NCBI GenBank assembly: GCA_014237465.1
Contig: JABZFM010000007.1
Location: forward strand, 230,700 to 294,699
Direction: 5' to 3'
From: Desulfobacteraceae bacterium
Lineage (GTDB): Bacteria; Desulfobacterota; Desulfobacteria; Desulfobacterales; Desulfosalsimonadaceae
Length of the DNA: 64,000 nt
The stretch's first letter is position 1. Each line of letters begins with the position of its first letter. Of the stretch, positions 27,469 to 37,113 are shown piece after piece. The notes below the pieces were generated by a model. The model searched no databases, was not told the DNA's origin, and was given only the letters and a program-made list of their open reading frames with translations. The position numbers were made by a program, and so were the translations under genes.

Positions 27469-27655
27469 ATCCAAAGGATTTATTCCTTTCGACTGACGTT
27501 GTGGCGGCGCATCAGATAACCATATTAATTTATTACCTATCAATATTTTCCAGGTGTTCTGATTCGTTCGTTTGCAAGGCATCCGGGAAGAAGCTGTAAC
27601 GCGCTACTGCGAATCCCGGATAACGTCGCAAAAGAACAAATCAGGACATCTGGGG

Positions 27656-28513
27656 TTATACACCTGGTATGATACGCTTAACCCAACCGTTATCTTTACA
27701 CCACTGATAAAACAACAGCCGAGACATCCGATTTGTTGCAATTTCATTGGATATTGCGGTGGTGATAATTTCTTTTTTCTTATTTAACTTCAAGCCTTTT
27801 GCTTTCTTTTCACTAATGTTTTGAACCTGCTTGAGAACATACCCATGGTGCAGCATCGTCTGATCCGCCTTGCGGCAAAAAGTTTTTTCAAGCTGCAGCT
27901 TTAAAGCGTTAAAATTAGCTGTGACAGTCATTTTTTTTGCGGACTCCAGAAACGAATAATCAATTGATCTATCAATAAAAACAAGCGGTTCAGGATCCAT
28001 TACCTGGTACAGCATAACAATCCGATAGGTTTTTAAATCTTTGGAATAAACCGCCTTCACCTTTTGGTGGCCCATATCGAAATCAACGTCATTGCCAAAC
28101 ATATGTGCCGCTTTCTCATCGGTTGTCTTATAATCCCCTTCGATCAGCAGTATTTTCTCTTCATTATAAATCTCAACCGGATGATGATGGCTGGTGTAGA
28201 ACCGGGACCGTTTTTTTCCGAACCGGCAGGAAAGGACCATAAACGGATTAAACGGCCGCTCAAAAAAAATTTTCTTAACCGCCAAAAAATTAATTCGCAA
28301 AACATCCAGCTGATCACCGGACGATCCGGCAATTTCATGAGAATTAATCGGGCAAAGGATCTGGGGCAGTTTAATTTTCAGCTTATTTAGAATGATGAAG
28401 TGATCAAAATTTGAAATCCTGCAAAGCAACCGGATTCCTTCCGGGGTGATCGTTGAACCCGGCAATAAAACCAGCACACTGTCAAAATCGGAATCATGGA
28501 CTTCATTATTCAT
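27656..28513 (-). CDS. Unrecognised 285-residue protein
   Basis: I do not recognise this protein. It is soluble, without signal peptide or TM segments; the N-terminal part has a Rossmann-like strand (VLVLLPGSTITPEGIRLL), the middle is His/Asp-rich (SHHHPVEIY, GNDVDFDMGHQKV), and the end is basic and helical. It begins 26 bp after the acyltransferase-hydrolase fusion gene on the same strand, so it is likely in its operon and may be linked to lipid metabolism. The frame is long and free of stops, and base use matches its neighbours, so it is probably real. Confidence 0.65.
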   Translation of the reverse strand: MNNEVHDSDFDSVLVLLPGSTITPEGIRLLCRISNFDHFIILNKLKIKLPQILCPINSHEIAGSSGDQLDVLRINFLAVKKIFFERPFNPFMVLSCRFGKKRSRFYTSHHHPVEIYNEEKILLIEGDYKTTDEKAAHMFGNDVDFDMGHQKVKAVYSKDLKTYRIVMLYQVMDPEPLVFIDRSIDYSFLESAKKMTVTANFNALKLQLEKTFCRKADQTMLHHGYVLKQVQNISEKKAKGLKLNKKKEIITTAISNEIATNRMSRLLFYQWCKDNGWVKRIIPGV

Positions 28514-28539
28514 ACAAACAAATTCTTTTATTTCCGGAG

Positions 28540-30720
28540 CTACTGGGAAGGCGTGGTTTTCAAACGATCTAAAAAATCTCCAACCGCACGAAATACCCTT
28601 TCCGCATGTTCACCGTTAATAATGCCGTGACGTTCATAGTTGACCATCAGATATTCTTTATTTTTGGCCCCCAGTTTTTTAAAGATTTTAAGTGCCCCCT
28701 CCGGACTGACGACCGGGTCACCAAATGACTGAATCACAAGGGCCGGCGCTTGAATTTCGGCCAGTTTGGGCTCAATTTGATCCATCAACCGGTCCAGTTC
28801 AATAATTCCGGATATGGGGTTGCGAACATAATTAATATGGGGATTTTCCGGATGATTTTCAACAAATTCCTTTTTCGCGGATTCCACATTGAGTTTCCCC
28901 ATCAATTTATTCCAGAGATTAACTGCCGGAACAAAACGGGCTGAAAAATCCTGAAGTTTGAGGGGGGGGGAGATGGCAAAAATACCGGCAAAATTTTTGA
29001 CCCGTGAAGCAAGATCCAGCGCCAGGCCGGCCCCGGTTGAAAAACCGCCGACAACCACTTTCCGGCAAACTTCATCCATGATCACGTAACCCTCCTCAAC
29101 AGACTCCACCCATTCCATGTATGTACTCTCAGCCAGGTCCTCCGGCGAGGTCCCGTGACCTTTCAATCGGGGTGCATAAATCCGGTAGCCCAGTTCACCA
29201 AGGTATTCTGCCAGGGCCCGGACCTCAAGTGGAGCGGCCATATATCCATGAATCAATACCACACCGATATCTTTATCTCTGCCCTTGGTAAAAAACGGCG
29301 CCCCCACATCCCGGTCTTTTGACTCTCCCTCAATGGCAAAGTTGGCATAATCTTTTTCAAAATCGAACCGGGCCTTTTTGATAAGATATTCCTTGATTTT
29401 ATATTTTATCCGGAGCCTGTGTTCCAATGCCAGGTCTCTGAGTTTTTCCTGCAAATCCGTCAAGGGTTCAATCTCATTGGCGCTCACCACCACAGGATTG
29501 TCAACACGCACCCGGTGAAAATCAGATTCTTCGCAAAAATCCGAATCAATAATAACCGAATTGTCTTCTTTGCGAATCACACCCTTTTCTATTGCCAGGT
29601 TGATAAAATTATTAAATTTATCATACCGGTCATCCGTCAGCAGGCTGATCTGATTGCCCATCAGCGAATCATGCCGAAAAAAATTCATGCATTCCAGGCA
29701 CAGGGTTGTGGCCAGAAACGCCCGCTGCCGGAACTCCTGTTCATCGATTTTATGATCAGGAATGTATTTCAGCAATGAGGCAAAAATATGATCGTGGTTC
29801 ACGGTGGTCAGCTGATAGATGGCAGACATATACCGCTCCATGATTCTCCGGGCAGTCTTTCGCATCATGTTGACAGAAGGTATTGTATCGTCAAAATTAA
29901 TCGGTGCCGAAGAGCCGATGTCCGCCTGAATGGCTGAACTCTTCAGGTACTGGGCCACCCGGATGGGTTTGCCGAACCGCATATCCACGTCCACGCCGGA
30001 CAACAGCATGGAGCCTTCGGTCATCATCTCCTCCAGCATCCTTCCGGAAAGCTCGCCCACAAACAATTCCGCCATACGGCTTAGCATATTTTCCCTGGCC
30101 CGGATGGGATAATAGGTCAGATTGACCGGAACAATATATGTTTCATGATCAAGGACCGGCGCAACCTCTTTGATCTGAAAAAGCGCCATCAAACGCTCTG
30201 CCTCTTCCGGTGATTTATCAAGCATCCGGCGAAGCCGCTCCCGGTAGAATTCGGTCCGCAGGGCAAGGGTTGCCGTCCCGGTATGCGGGGGATGACTGCC
30301 GTCCGGGGACTCAATCATGAACTCCCCTTTTTTCTCCCCCTTTTTTTCAAATATCTTCTTGCTCTTTACCATTCGGCCTTCAGGAAAAATAATCCATGAC
30401 GCCTCACCGGTCAGAAGACTTTTCACCATCAGCTGATCCCTGTCCGGATTTTTCGTTGAAACCGCACCCAGGCGATTGAGCAGATTCCCCAAGCCGCCGC
30501 CAAAAAGCTTGTCATCGGCCAACGCCCATATCGTCATTCGTGTCAGCCGGTTTAAATAATACGGAATAAAGAATGTCTCCATGCGGGTGAAATGATTGAC
30601 GGCAAAAATGACGGCGCCTTTGGGAATATCTTCTTCACCATAGGTCCGGATGTTGGCCCGTGACAAGTTAGAAAGGGCTTTTACGGCATAACCGACGGTT
30701 TTATAAGCATATGGATTCAT
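28540..30720 (-). CDS. PlsC-type acyltransferase fused to an alpha/beta hydrolase
   Basis: A 726-residue protein with two enzymes. Residues about 20-260 are a glycerolipid acyltransferase: motif I is NHFTRMETF (HX4E in place of HX4D), and motif III is FPEGRMVKS. A middle region (about 280-470) resembles the helical part of larger glycerol-phosphate acyltransferases. Residues about 480-725 are an alpha/beta hydrolase: oxyanion strand VVLIHGYMA, nucleophile elbow GGFSTGAG (Ser near 559), Asp in SFGDPV (near 667) and His in NYERHGI (near 697). Transfer and removal of acyl chains in one protein suggests lipid remodelling; this is inference. No signal peptide. Confidence 0.85.
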   Translation of the reverse strand: MNPYAYKTVGYAVKALSNLSRANIRTYGEEDIPKGAVIFAVNHFTRMETFFIPYYLNRLTRMTIWALADDKLFGGGLGNLLNRLGAVSTKNPDRDQLMVKSLLTGEASWIIFPEGRMVKSKKIFEKKGEKKGEFMIESPDGSHPPHTGTATLALRTEFYRERLRRMLDKSPEEAERLMALFQIKEVAPVLDHETYIVPVNLTYYPIRARENMLSRMAELFVGELSGRMLEEMMTEGSMLLSGVDVDMRFGKPIRVAQYLKSSAIQADIGSSAPINFDDTIPSVNMMRKTARRIMERYMSAIYQLTTVNHDHIFASLLKYIPDHKIDEQEFRQRAFLATTLCLECMNFFRHDSLMGNQISLLTDDRYDKFNNFINLAIEKGVIRKEDNSVIIDSDFCEESDFHRVRVDNPVVVSANEIEPLTDLQEKLRDLALEHRLRIKYKIKEYLIKKARFDFEKDYANFAIEGESKDRDVGAPFFTKGRDKDIGVVLIHGYMAAPLEVRALAEYLGELGYRIYAPRLKGHGTSPEDLAESTYMEWVESVEEGYVIMDEVCRKVVVGGFSTGAGLALDLASRVKNFAGIFAISPPLKLQDFSARFVPAVNLWNKLMGKLNVESAKKEFVENHPENPHINYVRNPISGIIELDRLMDQIEPKLAEIQAPALVIQSFGDPVVSPEGALKIFKKLGAKNKEYLMVNYERHGIINGEHAERVFRAVGDFLDRLKTTPSQ

Positions 30721-31147
30721 GAAAGTTTCTCCCGTAATAAAGGATCCGAATCCCCACGCCCCCCCCTTCTTTTAATTTTCTTCTTTAATCATACAAGGAC
30801 CGTAGGAACCAGAGAAACAGCTTCAGTATAGTTGAAAAACGGCTGCGGGTCAATCATCCGGTTCCATAACATTATTTAGGATACATACTGCCAATGAGCT
30901 TATATTGTGTTCAAGTTGTGGAAGTTTTTGTGGAAAAATATAATGATGTTTAATGATATATAATGACCTTCCCTTTTAATTCCGCAGCAATCTTGACCAC
31001 TTCAAAAGTGGCATCATCCTGATATTGACAGTACTTCTCATTTGTATCAAGGCCCGATGCGGGTCCTCAATTATAATTGCCGCTGATCATATGCATAATT
31101 TGTAATTTCAATTGACAGATTATGAATACAATGGTACTTTGACTGAT
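30721..31147. other. Intergenic stretch with a possible gene remnant and a promoter
   Basis: On the minus strand, 30950-31068 gives a protein-like tail (ends KIAAELKGKVIIYH) with no start, probably a gene remnant. On the plus strand, TTGACA (31112-31117), 17-bp spacer and TACTTT (31135-31140) precede the ATG at 31148 by only seven bases, so a leaderless transcript is possible. Confidence 0.35.
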
Positions 31148-32179
31148 ATGATATCTCGTACCCTGGAAAAAAAATTACTTGAACTTTCAGATTATTACCC
31201 CGTAGTCGTGGTCACGGGCCCGCGCCAATCAGGTAAAACCACCCTATGCCGGATGGCGTTCCCGGAAAAGCCCCCTGAACCCGGCCGATTCATACTGACC
31301 GGTTCTCAGCACTTTGGCCTGTCGCAAGCCATTTCCCAATCTCTGGCGGGGCGTTGCGGTATTTTAGTTCTCTTGCCCCCCAGTCTCGAGGAACTTCGTG
31401 ATTTTCCAAACTCACCGGAAGACTTGTTTTCTGTTCTCTGGCAAGGCGCTTATCCCAGAATTTATGATCAAAATATCCCGGCCCACCAATGGCTGGCCGA
31501 TTATACTGCCACATACGTCCAACGCGACGTCCGCCAGGTTATTAATATCGGAGACCTTCAGGTCTTTTCCGGTTTCCTTAAGCTCTGCGCAGGCCGCACG
31601 GCTCAAGAAATCAATCTTTCGGCAGTTGGAAGCGATGCCGGTGTTTCTCACAACACCATACGCTCCTGGCTGTCTGTACTGGAAACCAGCTATATTATCC
31701 ACCGCCTGCCCCCCTGGCACACCAACATCCGAAAACAAGTCGTTAAGGCGCCCAAGCTGCATTTCTTTGATAGCGGACTGGCATGCTACCTGCTTGGCAT
31801 CCGCGAACCGGATCAACTTTACCATCATCCCCTTCGGGGGGCGATCTTCGAAAGCTGGGTTATCTCCGAAATTTTTAAAGCGAATGTGCATGGCGGCGTG
31901 CAGCCTCGAATTTTCCACTACCGGGAAACACGTGGGATTGAAATCGACCTGCTCATTGAACAGTTCGAAGGCATGGATGCCGTTGAAATCAAATCAGGGG
32001 CTACCGTGTCCGGGGATTTTTTCAAAAACCTTGAACGCTTTTCCGATCGCCTAAAAAGCGCGGCCACAAAACACTCGATACGAAAACACGTTGTTTATGG
32101 CGGTGATAATACCCAGCAACGATCCAAAGCGCAGGTCTTATCCTGGCGTGACGTCCACCTGTTGACGTCTCATGCATGA
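31148..32179 (+). CDS. AAA/DUF4143 protein with internal deletion of the Walker B region
   Basis: About 343 residues. It has the Walker A GPRQSGKTTLCRMAFPEK of the AAA_14/DUF4143 family, then jumps directly to PEPGRFILTGSQ. In the family about 50 residues lie between these points, including the Walker B Asp-Glu of the DEIQ motif, and these are missing here in frame. The rest (DUF4143 domain with nuclease-like IEIDLLIE and AVEIKSG near the end) is complete. ATPase activity is unlikely, so it may be a pseudogene or a protein that keeps only the C-terminal role. ATG 31148 is the most credible start. A piece of another such gene is at 32891-33055. Confidence 0.75.
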   Translation: MISRTLEKKLLELSDYYPVVVVTGPRQSGKTTLCRMAFPEKPPEPGRFILTGSQHFGLSQAISQSLAGRCGILVLLPPSLEELRDFPNSPEDLFSVLWQGAYPRIYDQNIPAHQWLADYTATYVQRDVRQVINIGDLQVFSGFLKLCAGRTAQEINLSAVGSDAGVSHNTIRSWLSVLETSYIIHRLPPWHTNIRKQVVKAPKLHFFDSGLACYLLGIREPDQLYHHPLRGAIFESWVISEIFKANVHGGVQPRIFHYRETRGIEIDLLIEQFEGMDAVEIKSGATVSGDFFKNLERFSDRLKSAATKHSIRKHVVYGGDNTQQRSKAQVLSWRDVHLLTSHA

Positions 32180-32525
32180 AACTTTTTTGGGGGCAAGAGT
32201 GATAGTCGGTAAACTAAAAAAATTAAAGAATTAATTATAAAATCAATATATTATAGACCCATACCGACAGTTCGACTCCCGCCGTCTTCATCAATTATTT
32301 ATAATAAATTCAATATGTTGTAATTTTCTCACCAAAAAACCGTAAGACCCTCTGTGAATTTTGATTCGTAAATCTATCCACTATCATTCGAAACTGTAAA
32401 AAAAGATGTTTGATTACAAAGATATCATGAGCAGCATGTTTATCCCATTGAGTTTAGGATGGTGGCATTTTAACAGTATGCCAAAAAGTGTGGCCCGAAA
32501 ACAATTCAAAATAATCGAATAAAAT
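32180..32525. other. Intergenic stretch, nothing recognised
   Basis: AT-rich. A 14-residue frame from ATG 32478 (MPKSVARKQFKIIE) ends just before the HU/IHF homologue; it is too short to support. Confidence 0.4.
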
Positions 32526-32813
32526 TTGTTGGTGCATGTCGCGCAGGTAGCACCAAAAGTCAGTAACGAAATCGGCCTCACCAATAAAAAATCCATTGAA
32601 ACGGTAGATAATATTATTGAAATCATCAAGTCAACGCTTGAATCTGGTGAAGATGTTTTGTTCAGCGGGTTTGGGGAATTCAGTATCCTTGAAAAAAATG
32701 TAAGGAAGGGCAGAAACCCTGCCACAGGAAATGATATGATGCTGCCAGCCCGGAAAGTTGTCAATTTTAAGTGTTCAGGGAATCTCAGAGAACGGATAAG
32801 TAGAAAGGATTAG
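32526..32813 (+). CDS. HU/IHF-family DNA-bending protein with altered N terminus
   Basis: A 95-residue frame. From about residue 9 it matches integration host factor subunits: KSIETVDNIIEIIKSTLESG, LFSGFGEFSILEK, and the DNA-binding arm RKGRNPATGNDM. The first nine residues do not resemble the usual MTLTKADLV opening, and there is no ATG; only TTG 32526, TTG 32529 or GTG 32532 could start it, with no clear ribosome site. The domain body is intact. The 5' end may have been replaced or lost, so the gene could be inactive. It lies in a region with broken AAA/DUF4143 genes. Confidence 0.65.
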   Translation: MLVHVAQVAPKVSNEIGLTNKKSIETVDNIIEIIKSTLESGEDVLFSGFGEFSILEKNVRKGRNPATGNDMMLPARKVVNFKCSGNLRERISRKD

Positions 32814-32890
32814 GTCTCTCGAAATTAATTTACAAACCGGGGCGGCCCTGCTAGCCAACCCGGTTTTTTATTTTCAAGATTTCAACAATT

Positions 32891-33055
32891 TCAAATTTGA
32901 ATTTCATCGATAAGAACCGGAGGCGGAAACCGTTGCATGAAAAGTGCTGAGTCTTCTTTAGCCAAGCTTAAAACCAACGGATCATCCAGGGTAATATAGA
33001 TTCTTTCTTTCTCGCATAAATGTTGCATGAATGTGGTTTTGCCGAAGTTTAAAAT
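32891..33055 (-). pseudogene. Remnant of an AAA/DUF4143 gene (Walker A to Walker B)
   Basis: Read on the minus strand this encodes NFGKTTFMQHLCEKE, YITLDDPLVLSLAKEDS and RFPPPVLIDEIQ, the Walker A to Walker B span of an AAA_14/DUF4143 ATPase. A stop precedes it in frame, there is no start codon before the P-loop, and a TGA follows two codons after DEIQ. It is not simply the missing piece of the gene at 31148, because its P-loop sequence belongs to a different member of the family. Confidence 0.75.
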
Positions 33056-33084
33056 TTAAGTAGCAAACCTCTCGATAAAACAGC

Positions 33085-33113
33085 AAAAGGGCGAGTAACG
33101 CACTCGCCCTTTT
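33085..33113. terminator. Bidirectional hairpin terminator
   Basis: AAAAGGGCGAGT (33085-33096) and ACTCGCCCTTTT (33102-33113) form a perfect 12-bp stem with a 5-base loop. The A/T ends make it work on both strands; it lies 35 bp after the AOR stop on the minus strand. Confidence 0.9.
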
Positions 33114-33147
33114 GTTGAAAATGATTATTTAATTTTCTGCGAAACGC

Positions 33148-35307
33148 CTATCCAGCAACCCTCTGCCTGGCGGTCTTCACAATCTGAAAATACTCTTCAC
33201 CTTCAAATCCCAGCCGCTTTAATGTTTCATCCGTGGGAATACTGTTGCTGTCATATCCTTTGGCCGCATACACGGTATCCATGAGTATTTCATACTGGTC
33301 CCGCCGATAGCCCTGGAGCGATTTCAAAAGTGCTTCATCACTCATGGATGTCACATCCAGTCCAACCGTCTCTGTCAGATATTTTTTATAATAATCCTTC
33401 CGGTCATTAAACTCGTCCATGAACACCGGCGCCATAGCGCGGAGGGGGATTTTATCATATTCCCGAGTCCCGAACCCCTGGCGCAGGTTAATGAGCTTGT
33501 GCAGCAGATAACTGCGTTCGGATTCGGTTAACAGGTCATCTAAGGTTTTTTCCGTTCCCAGGGTTGAATTGACCAGTTCCAGATACAGGTCAACCGTGGG
33601 GATATTTTTTGCCGGGTCTTCGGTCGCCGCCGCATCCGGATGCCGCACATCTATCCATGGCAGCTTGCACAGACCGACAATGTTAAACCAGGTCCGAAAC
33701 AGCGGAAACCAGCAAAGGGCGGACGCCTTCTGCTCAAAAGTCGGCATTTCGTTTTTAACCTGATCCAGGGCAATCAGCCAGGCTTCATCATGCTGGGGAC
33801 CTTTTAAGGCAAACCCGTACCCGCCCTGCTGCGCCAAAGATTCTTTAGTAATATACATTGAAAATTCAAGGCCTTTGGTTTCCATTGCAAACAGATCGAG
33901 ATCCTTTAATACCTCGTCCCGGCTGTGTCCGTTTCGTGACGCCGACCGGTCGGCAATCCAGCCTTTCATATAACGGATGCCGCGCCCCACTTTACGGGTA
34001 AACCCGTCCCCGCCGGCCGCCATTTTATGCAGTAATTCAAAAACCGTACCCGCGTCATTCCATTTCAGTTCCATCCCGCCGGTATCTTCCAAGGTCAGGT
34101 GCCCCTGCTGAAACGCTTCCACCAGAAAAGCGATGCCCACACCGGTACTGATGGTATCCATGGCATATTCATCACAGTACCAGGCATACTCGAGCATCAA
34201 AGGGATATCAAAAATACCGAGGTTGGTTACGGCTGCGGCGGTTTCATATTCAGGCCCGTCCACTGCCACTGTTTTACCCTTGAAAGGCCCGGTTAACAAC
34301 TGATGATTTTCACAGGCTTTTGTGCACGCCAGGTTGCAACCGGCAAAACATCCATCCGGATGCTTCTGTTCAAATATGCTGTCTTCAAAAATTTTTCCGG
34401 AGATATTCTTTTCCCGTTCATCACTGCCAAATTTATAGTTATTCACCGGAAGAATATTATTGGTGTTCATGATGTCTAAAAGCGCGGTCGTGCCCTGCTT
34501 TGCAAGCCGCATCTCTTTGGGATCACGCTCTCGAAGCACATTACGAAGACCTTTCCCGGCTTCACGCAGGCGTGCCTTGTCAACCGGCTGATTGGAACTC
34601 CCTTTTGACAGGTCACTCCTGGCAACAATGCCCCAAAGCCCCTTTTCCCTCATGATTGTTCCCATACCGCCGCGGCCCGCCTGTTTGGCACGGCAGCGCT
34701 TACGGCGCGGATCATAATAAACACTATTGATACACCCGAAAAATGTATTTTTACTGCCGATGCCCGCATTGACAAATGCAATGGCAGACGGCTTGCTCTC
34801 TCCGCGCCAGACGTCTACGAGTTTTTCCGCATCATATATTGCGCTTTCAGTGTCCGGCGCATCTTCGATGTGGATTGTCCCGTTTATATCATCAATAAAA
34901 ACAATCACATCCTTATCCGACTTTCCGGTGACGGAAATGGCATCAAATCCGGCATTTTTAACCAGAGGAAAAAAATAACCGCCCACATTGGAATCACAGA
35001 ATGTCTTGGTCAGGGGTGAAATGGACCCGATGATAAATTTGCCGGTTCCGGCAAACCCATTTTCCCCGCAAAACGGTCCCCCGGCAAATGCCAGGACATT
35101 TTCCGGGCTGTCATATCTTGTTGATGCCTCAGACCCGTCATAAACCAGTTTTAAACAGTAGCCTCTGCCGCCGATAAACATATCCTTTGTTTCGGGAGAG
35201 ATTTCTTTTATCTCGATTTTTTTGTCTGTAAGATCAATATGAAGTAACCGGTCCGTGTATCCTTTGACGACCTTAGTTTTCTGATAATCGATAGTTGCAA
35301 GTGCCAT
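33148..35307 (-). CDS. Aldehyde ferredoxin oxidoreductase family protein
   Basis: A 719-residue tungstopterin enzyme of the AOR family, which oxidises aldehydes (or related acyl substrates) with ferredoxin. The N-terminal AOR domain starts with LLHIDLTDKKIEIKEI and GGRGYCLKLVYD; GGPFCGENGFAGTGKFIIG is the pterin-binding region. Cys in GCFAGCNLACTKACE (near 318-331) fit the [4Fe-4S] ligands. It is longer than typical 600-residue AORs. GGAGGAGC is placed before the ATG. It is isolated, without ferredoxin or molybdopterin genes nearby. A truncated AOR fragment is at 58869-59030. Confidence 0.92.
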   Translation of the reverse strand: MALATIDYQKTKVVKGYTDRLLHIDLTDKKIEIKEISPETKDMFIGGRGYCLKLVYDGSEASTRYDSPENVLAFAGGPFCGENGFAGTGKFIIGSISPLTKTFCDSNVGGYFFPLVKNAGFDAISVTGKSDKDVIVFIDDINGTIHIEDAPDTESAIYDAEKLVDVWRGESKPSAIAFVNAGIGSKNTFFGCINSVYYDPRRKRCRAKQAGRGGMGTIMREKGLWGIVARSDLSKGSSNQPVDKARLREAGKGLRNVLRERDPKEMRLAKQGTTALLDIMNTNNILPVNNYKFGSDEREKNISGKIFEDSIFEQKHPDGCFAGCNLACTKACENHQLLTGPFKGKTVAVDGPEYETAAAVTNLGIFDIPLMLEYAWYCDEYAMDTISTGVGIAFLVEAFQQGHLTLEDTGGMELKWNDAGTVFELLHKMAAGGDGFTRKVGRGIRYMKGWIADRSASRNGHSRDEVLKDLDLFAMETKGLEFSMYITKESLAQQGGYGFALKGPQHDEAWLIALDQVKNEMPTFEQKASALCWFPLFRTWFNIVGLCKLPWIDVRHPDAAATEDPAKNIPTVDLYLELVNSTLGTEKTLDDLLTESERSYLLHKLINLRQGFGTREYDKIPLRAMAPVFMDEFNDRKDYYKKYLTETVGLDVTSMSDEALLKSLQGYRRDQYEILMDTVYAAKGYDSNSIPTDETLKRLGFEGEEYFQIVKTARQRVAG

Positions 35308-35604
35308 CTTCTATATGCTCCTCCATGGTTTTAAAATATCCGTACCATTTATTGAAAATTCTGCTACCGTAAAGCTTGTAGATGTTTCATAATAAATTTA
35401 AACAATTACCATTAATATGAACACTGTTTGCATGTCAATAAAAATTGCAATATTATGCCCGGTCAAAAAAAATCCAAAATATTATTATCAACTCATAAAC
35501 ATGACCCTCATCAGTCGTTGAGAACTCCTTTTCCCTTCAAATTTCATTTAAGATAATATATAACCTTAATGAACAAATGAATAGTGATCTAAAGGAGCTC
35601 TTTT

Positions 35605-36522
35605 ATGCACATAGGTATTTTTGCCGATATTGAAGGGAGTTTCGGTATCTGGCGCATGCGGCAATGCCGTATGGGTACGCCGGAATGGCAGTATGGAAGA
35701 TATTGTTTAACAGAAGATGTTAATCACGTGATCCAGGGTGCCTTTGACGGCGGCGCCGACACTGTCACTGTCAAAGACACCCATGAACTGGGCTTTAACT
35801 GCCTGCCCCGAAAACTTGATAAACGGGCCAGGTATGTTGGCGGCCATTATACGACGCCATCATTGTTCGGCAAAATCTCCGACTATGATCTGGTCCTGTA
35901 TGTTGCTATCCATGCGGCATCCGGAACGGAAAACGCCTTTTTTCCCCACACCCATTACGGTATTTTTTCAGAAATCAAGGTCAATAACACGCCTGCCTGC
36001 GAGATGGATATCTACGCTGCTTACCTGGGTGAATTCGACATCCCGGTCGGTTTTGTTTCCGGTGAGGATATTGCCGTCCGGCAGGCTTTAGATGCCCTGC
36101 CCTGGGCAAAATCCGTGGTTGTGGACAAACGCAGGGATGCTTATACGAATGGTGAAAAAAGTATCCGATATCTGGCAGAAGGAAGAAAGCAGCTCAGACA
36201 AACCACAGCCCGGGCAGTTAAAGACGCTTCCCAGATGAAACCCTTGATCATCAACGGCCCGATCGTTTTTGAAGCCGAATTTCGAAGTAAAAAACTTGCC
36301 ACCCGTTTCAATACCTGGCATTTTCATCAAACCGAAAATCTTGTTACATGGGAAGCAAAAAATATGATTGAAGGGTTTGAAATGCTCAACAAGCTAACGT
36401 TTATCCCGAAAAAAGTTTACCCCTTCAGACGCCCGCTGGCGTTTGCCATCAGGAACTTTTTTCGTATCAAAACCGCTTATTTTGCCCCGGACCCAAACTC
36501 AGAAGATGCCGCTTTACCGTGA
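35605..36522 (+). CDS. M55-family (DppA-type) metallopeptidase
   Basis: A 305-residue protein resembling zinc D-aminopeptidases of family M55. Expected elements: DIEGSFGIW near the N terminus (metal Asp/Glu), KDTHELGFNC, a metal-binding His in GGHYTT and AIHAASGTENAF with the conserved HA..G, and VSGEDIAVR (metal Glu). AAAGGAGC precedes the ATG. It stands alone, converging with the YajD-type gene. The substrate is probably short peptides; no transporter genes are adjacent. Confidence 0.85.
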   Translation: MHIGIFADIEGSFGIWRMRQCRMGTPEWQYGRYCLTEDVNHVIQGAFDGGADTVTVKDTHELGFNCLPRKLDKRARYVGGHYTTPSLFGKISDYDLVLYVAIHAASGTENAFFPHTHYGIFSEIKVNNTPACEMDIYAAYLGEFDIPVGFVSGEDIAVRQALDALPWAKSVVVDKRRDAYTNGEKSIRYLAEGRKQLRQTTARAVKDASQMKPLIINGPIVFEAEFRSKKLATRFNTWHFHQTENLVTWEAKNMIEGFEMLNKLTFIPKKVYPFRRPLAFAIRNFFRIKTAYFAPDPNSEDAALP

Positions 36523-36555
36523 TATTCGTTATCGCAATCTACCTTGAACAATCGT

Positions 36556-36942
36556 TTATTCGGCCTCATCCGTTTTCATCTTTTTAAGCAACTCGCCAAG
36601 GCCGTCAAACGGCTTGTGGGTCAACGTGGGCTGATCCTCTTCGCTGCCCGCGGAATCCCCGTCATACCATTGTGACACTTCATCCCGCGCGTGTTCATTG
36701 TCGTGACAGTAAAGACACAACAACTCCCAGTTGCTGCCGTCCGGCGGATTATTATCATGATCATGGTCTTTGTGATGGACGGTTAATTCTCGCAGCCGCT
36801 TTCCTTCAAATTCCCGTCCGCACCGGGCGCAGATCCACGGAAAAAGTTTGAGCGCCCGTCCCCGATAGGACTTTTCCTTCAGATCCCGATTACGCCGGGC
36901 CTCTTCCAGAATCTCTTCCATCCGGCTCTTATCTGATGACAT
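36556..36942 (-). CDS. yajD: YajD-type HNH nuclease family protein
   Basis: A 128-residue HNH protein. The YajD core is clear: YRGRALKLFPWICARCGREF (first zinc Cys pair), then LRELTVHHKDHDHDNNP (catalytic HH), and NWELLCLYCHDNEH (second Cys pair). The start 36942 is chosen for GGAGG 8 bp before it. The biological role of YajD in bacteria is unknown. It converges with the M55 gene, with only 33 bp between stops. Confidence 0.87.
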   Translation of the reverse strand: MSSDKSRMEEILEEARRNRDLKEKSYRGRALKLFPWICARCGREFEGKRLRELTVHHKDHDHDNNPPDGSNWELLCLYCHDNEHARDEVSQWYDGDSAGSEEDQPTLTHKPFDGLGELLKKMKTDEAE

Positions 36943-37113
36943 TTGGATATCCTCCAATGGAACGCTTAAGAACTCTCATCTTTCTCAAAGAGATCACAAA
37001 ACACAAAAAAACATTCAGAAATAACAGAATAAATGAATATAAATGCGAATTCAATATATTATCAAATCTAAGCAAAAAGCATCTTTCAGCGGATTTTATT
37101 TTCAGGGCAATCA

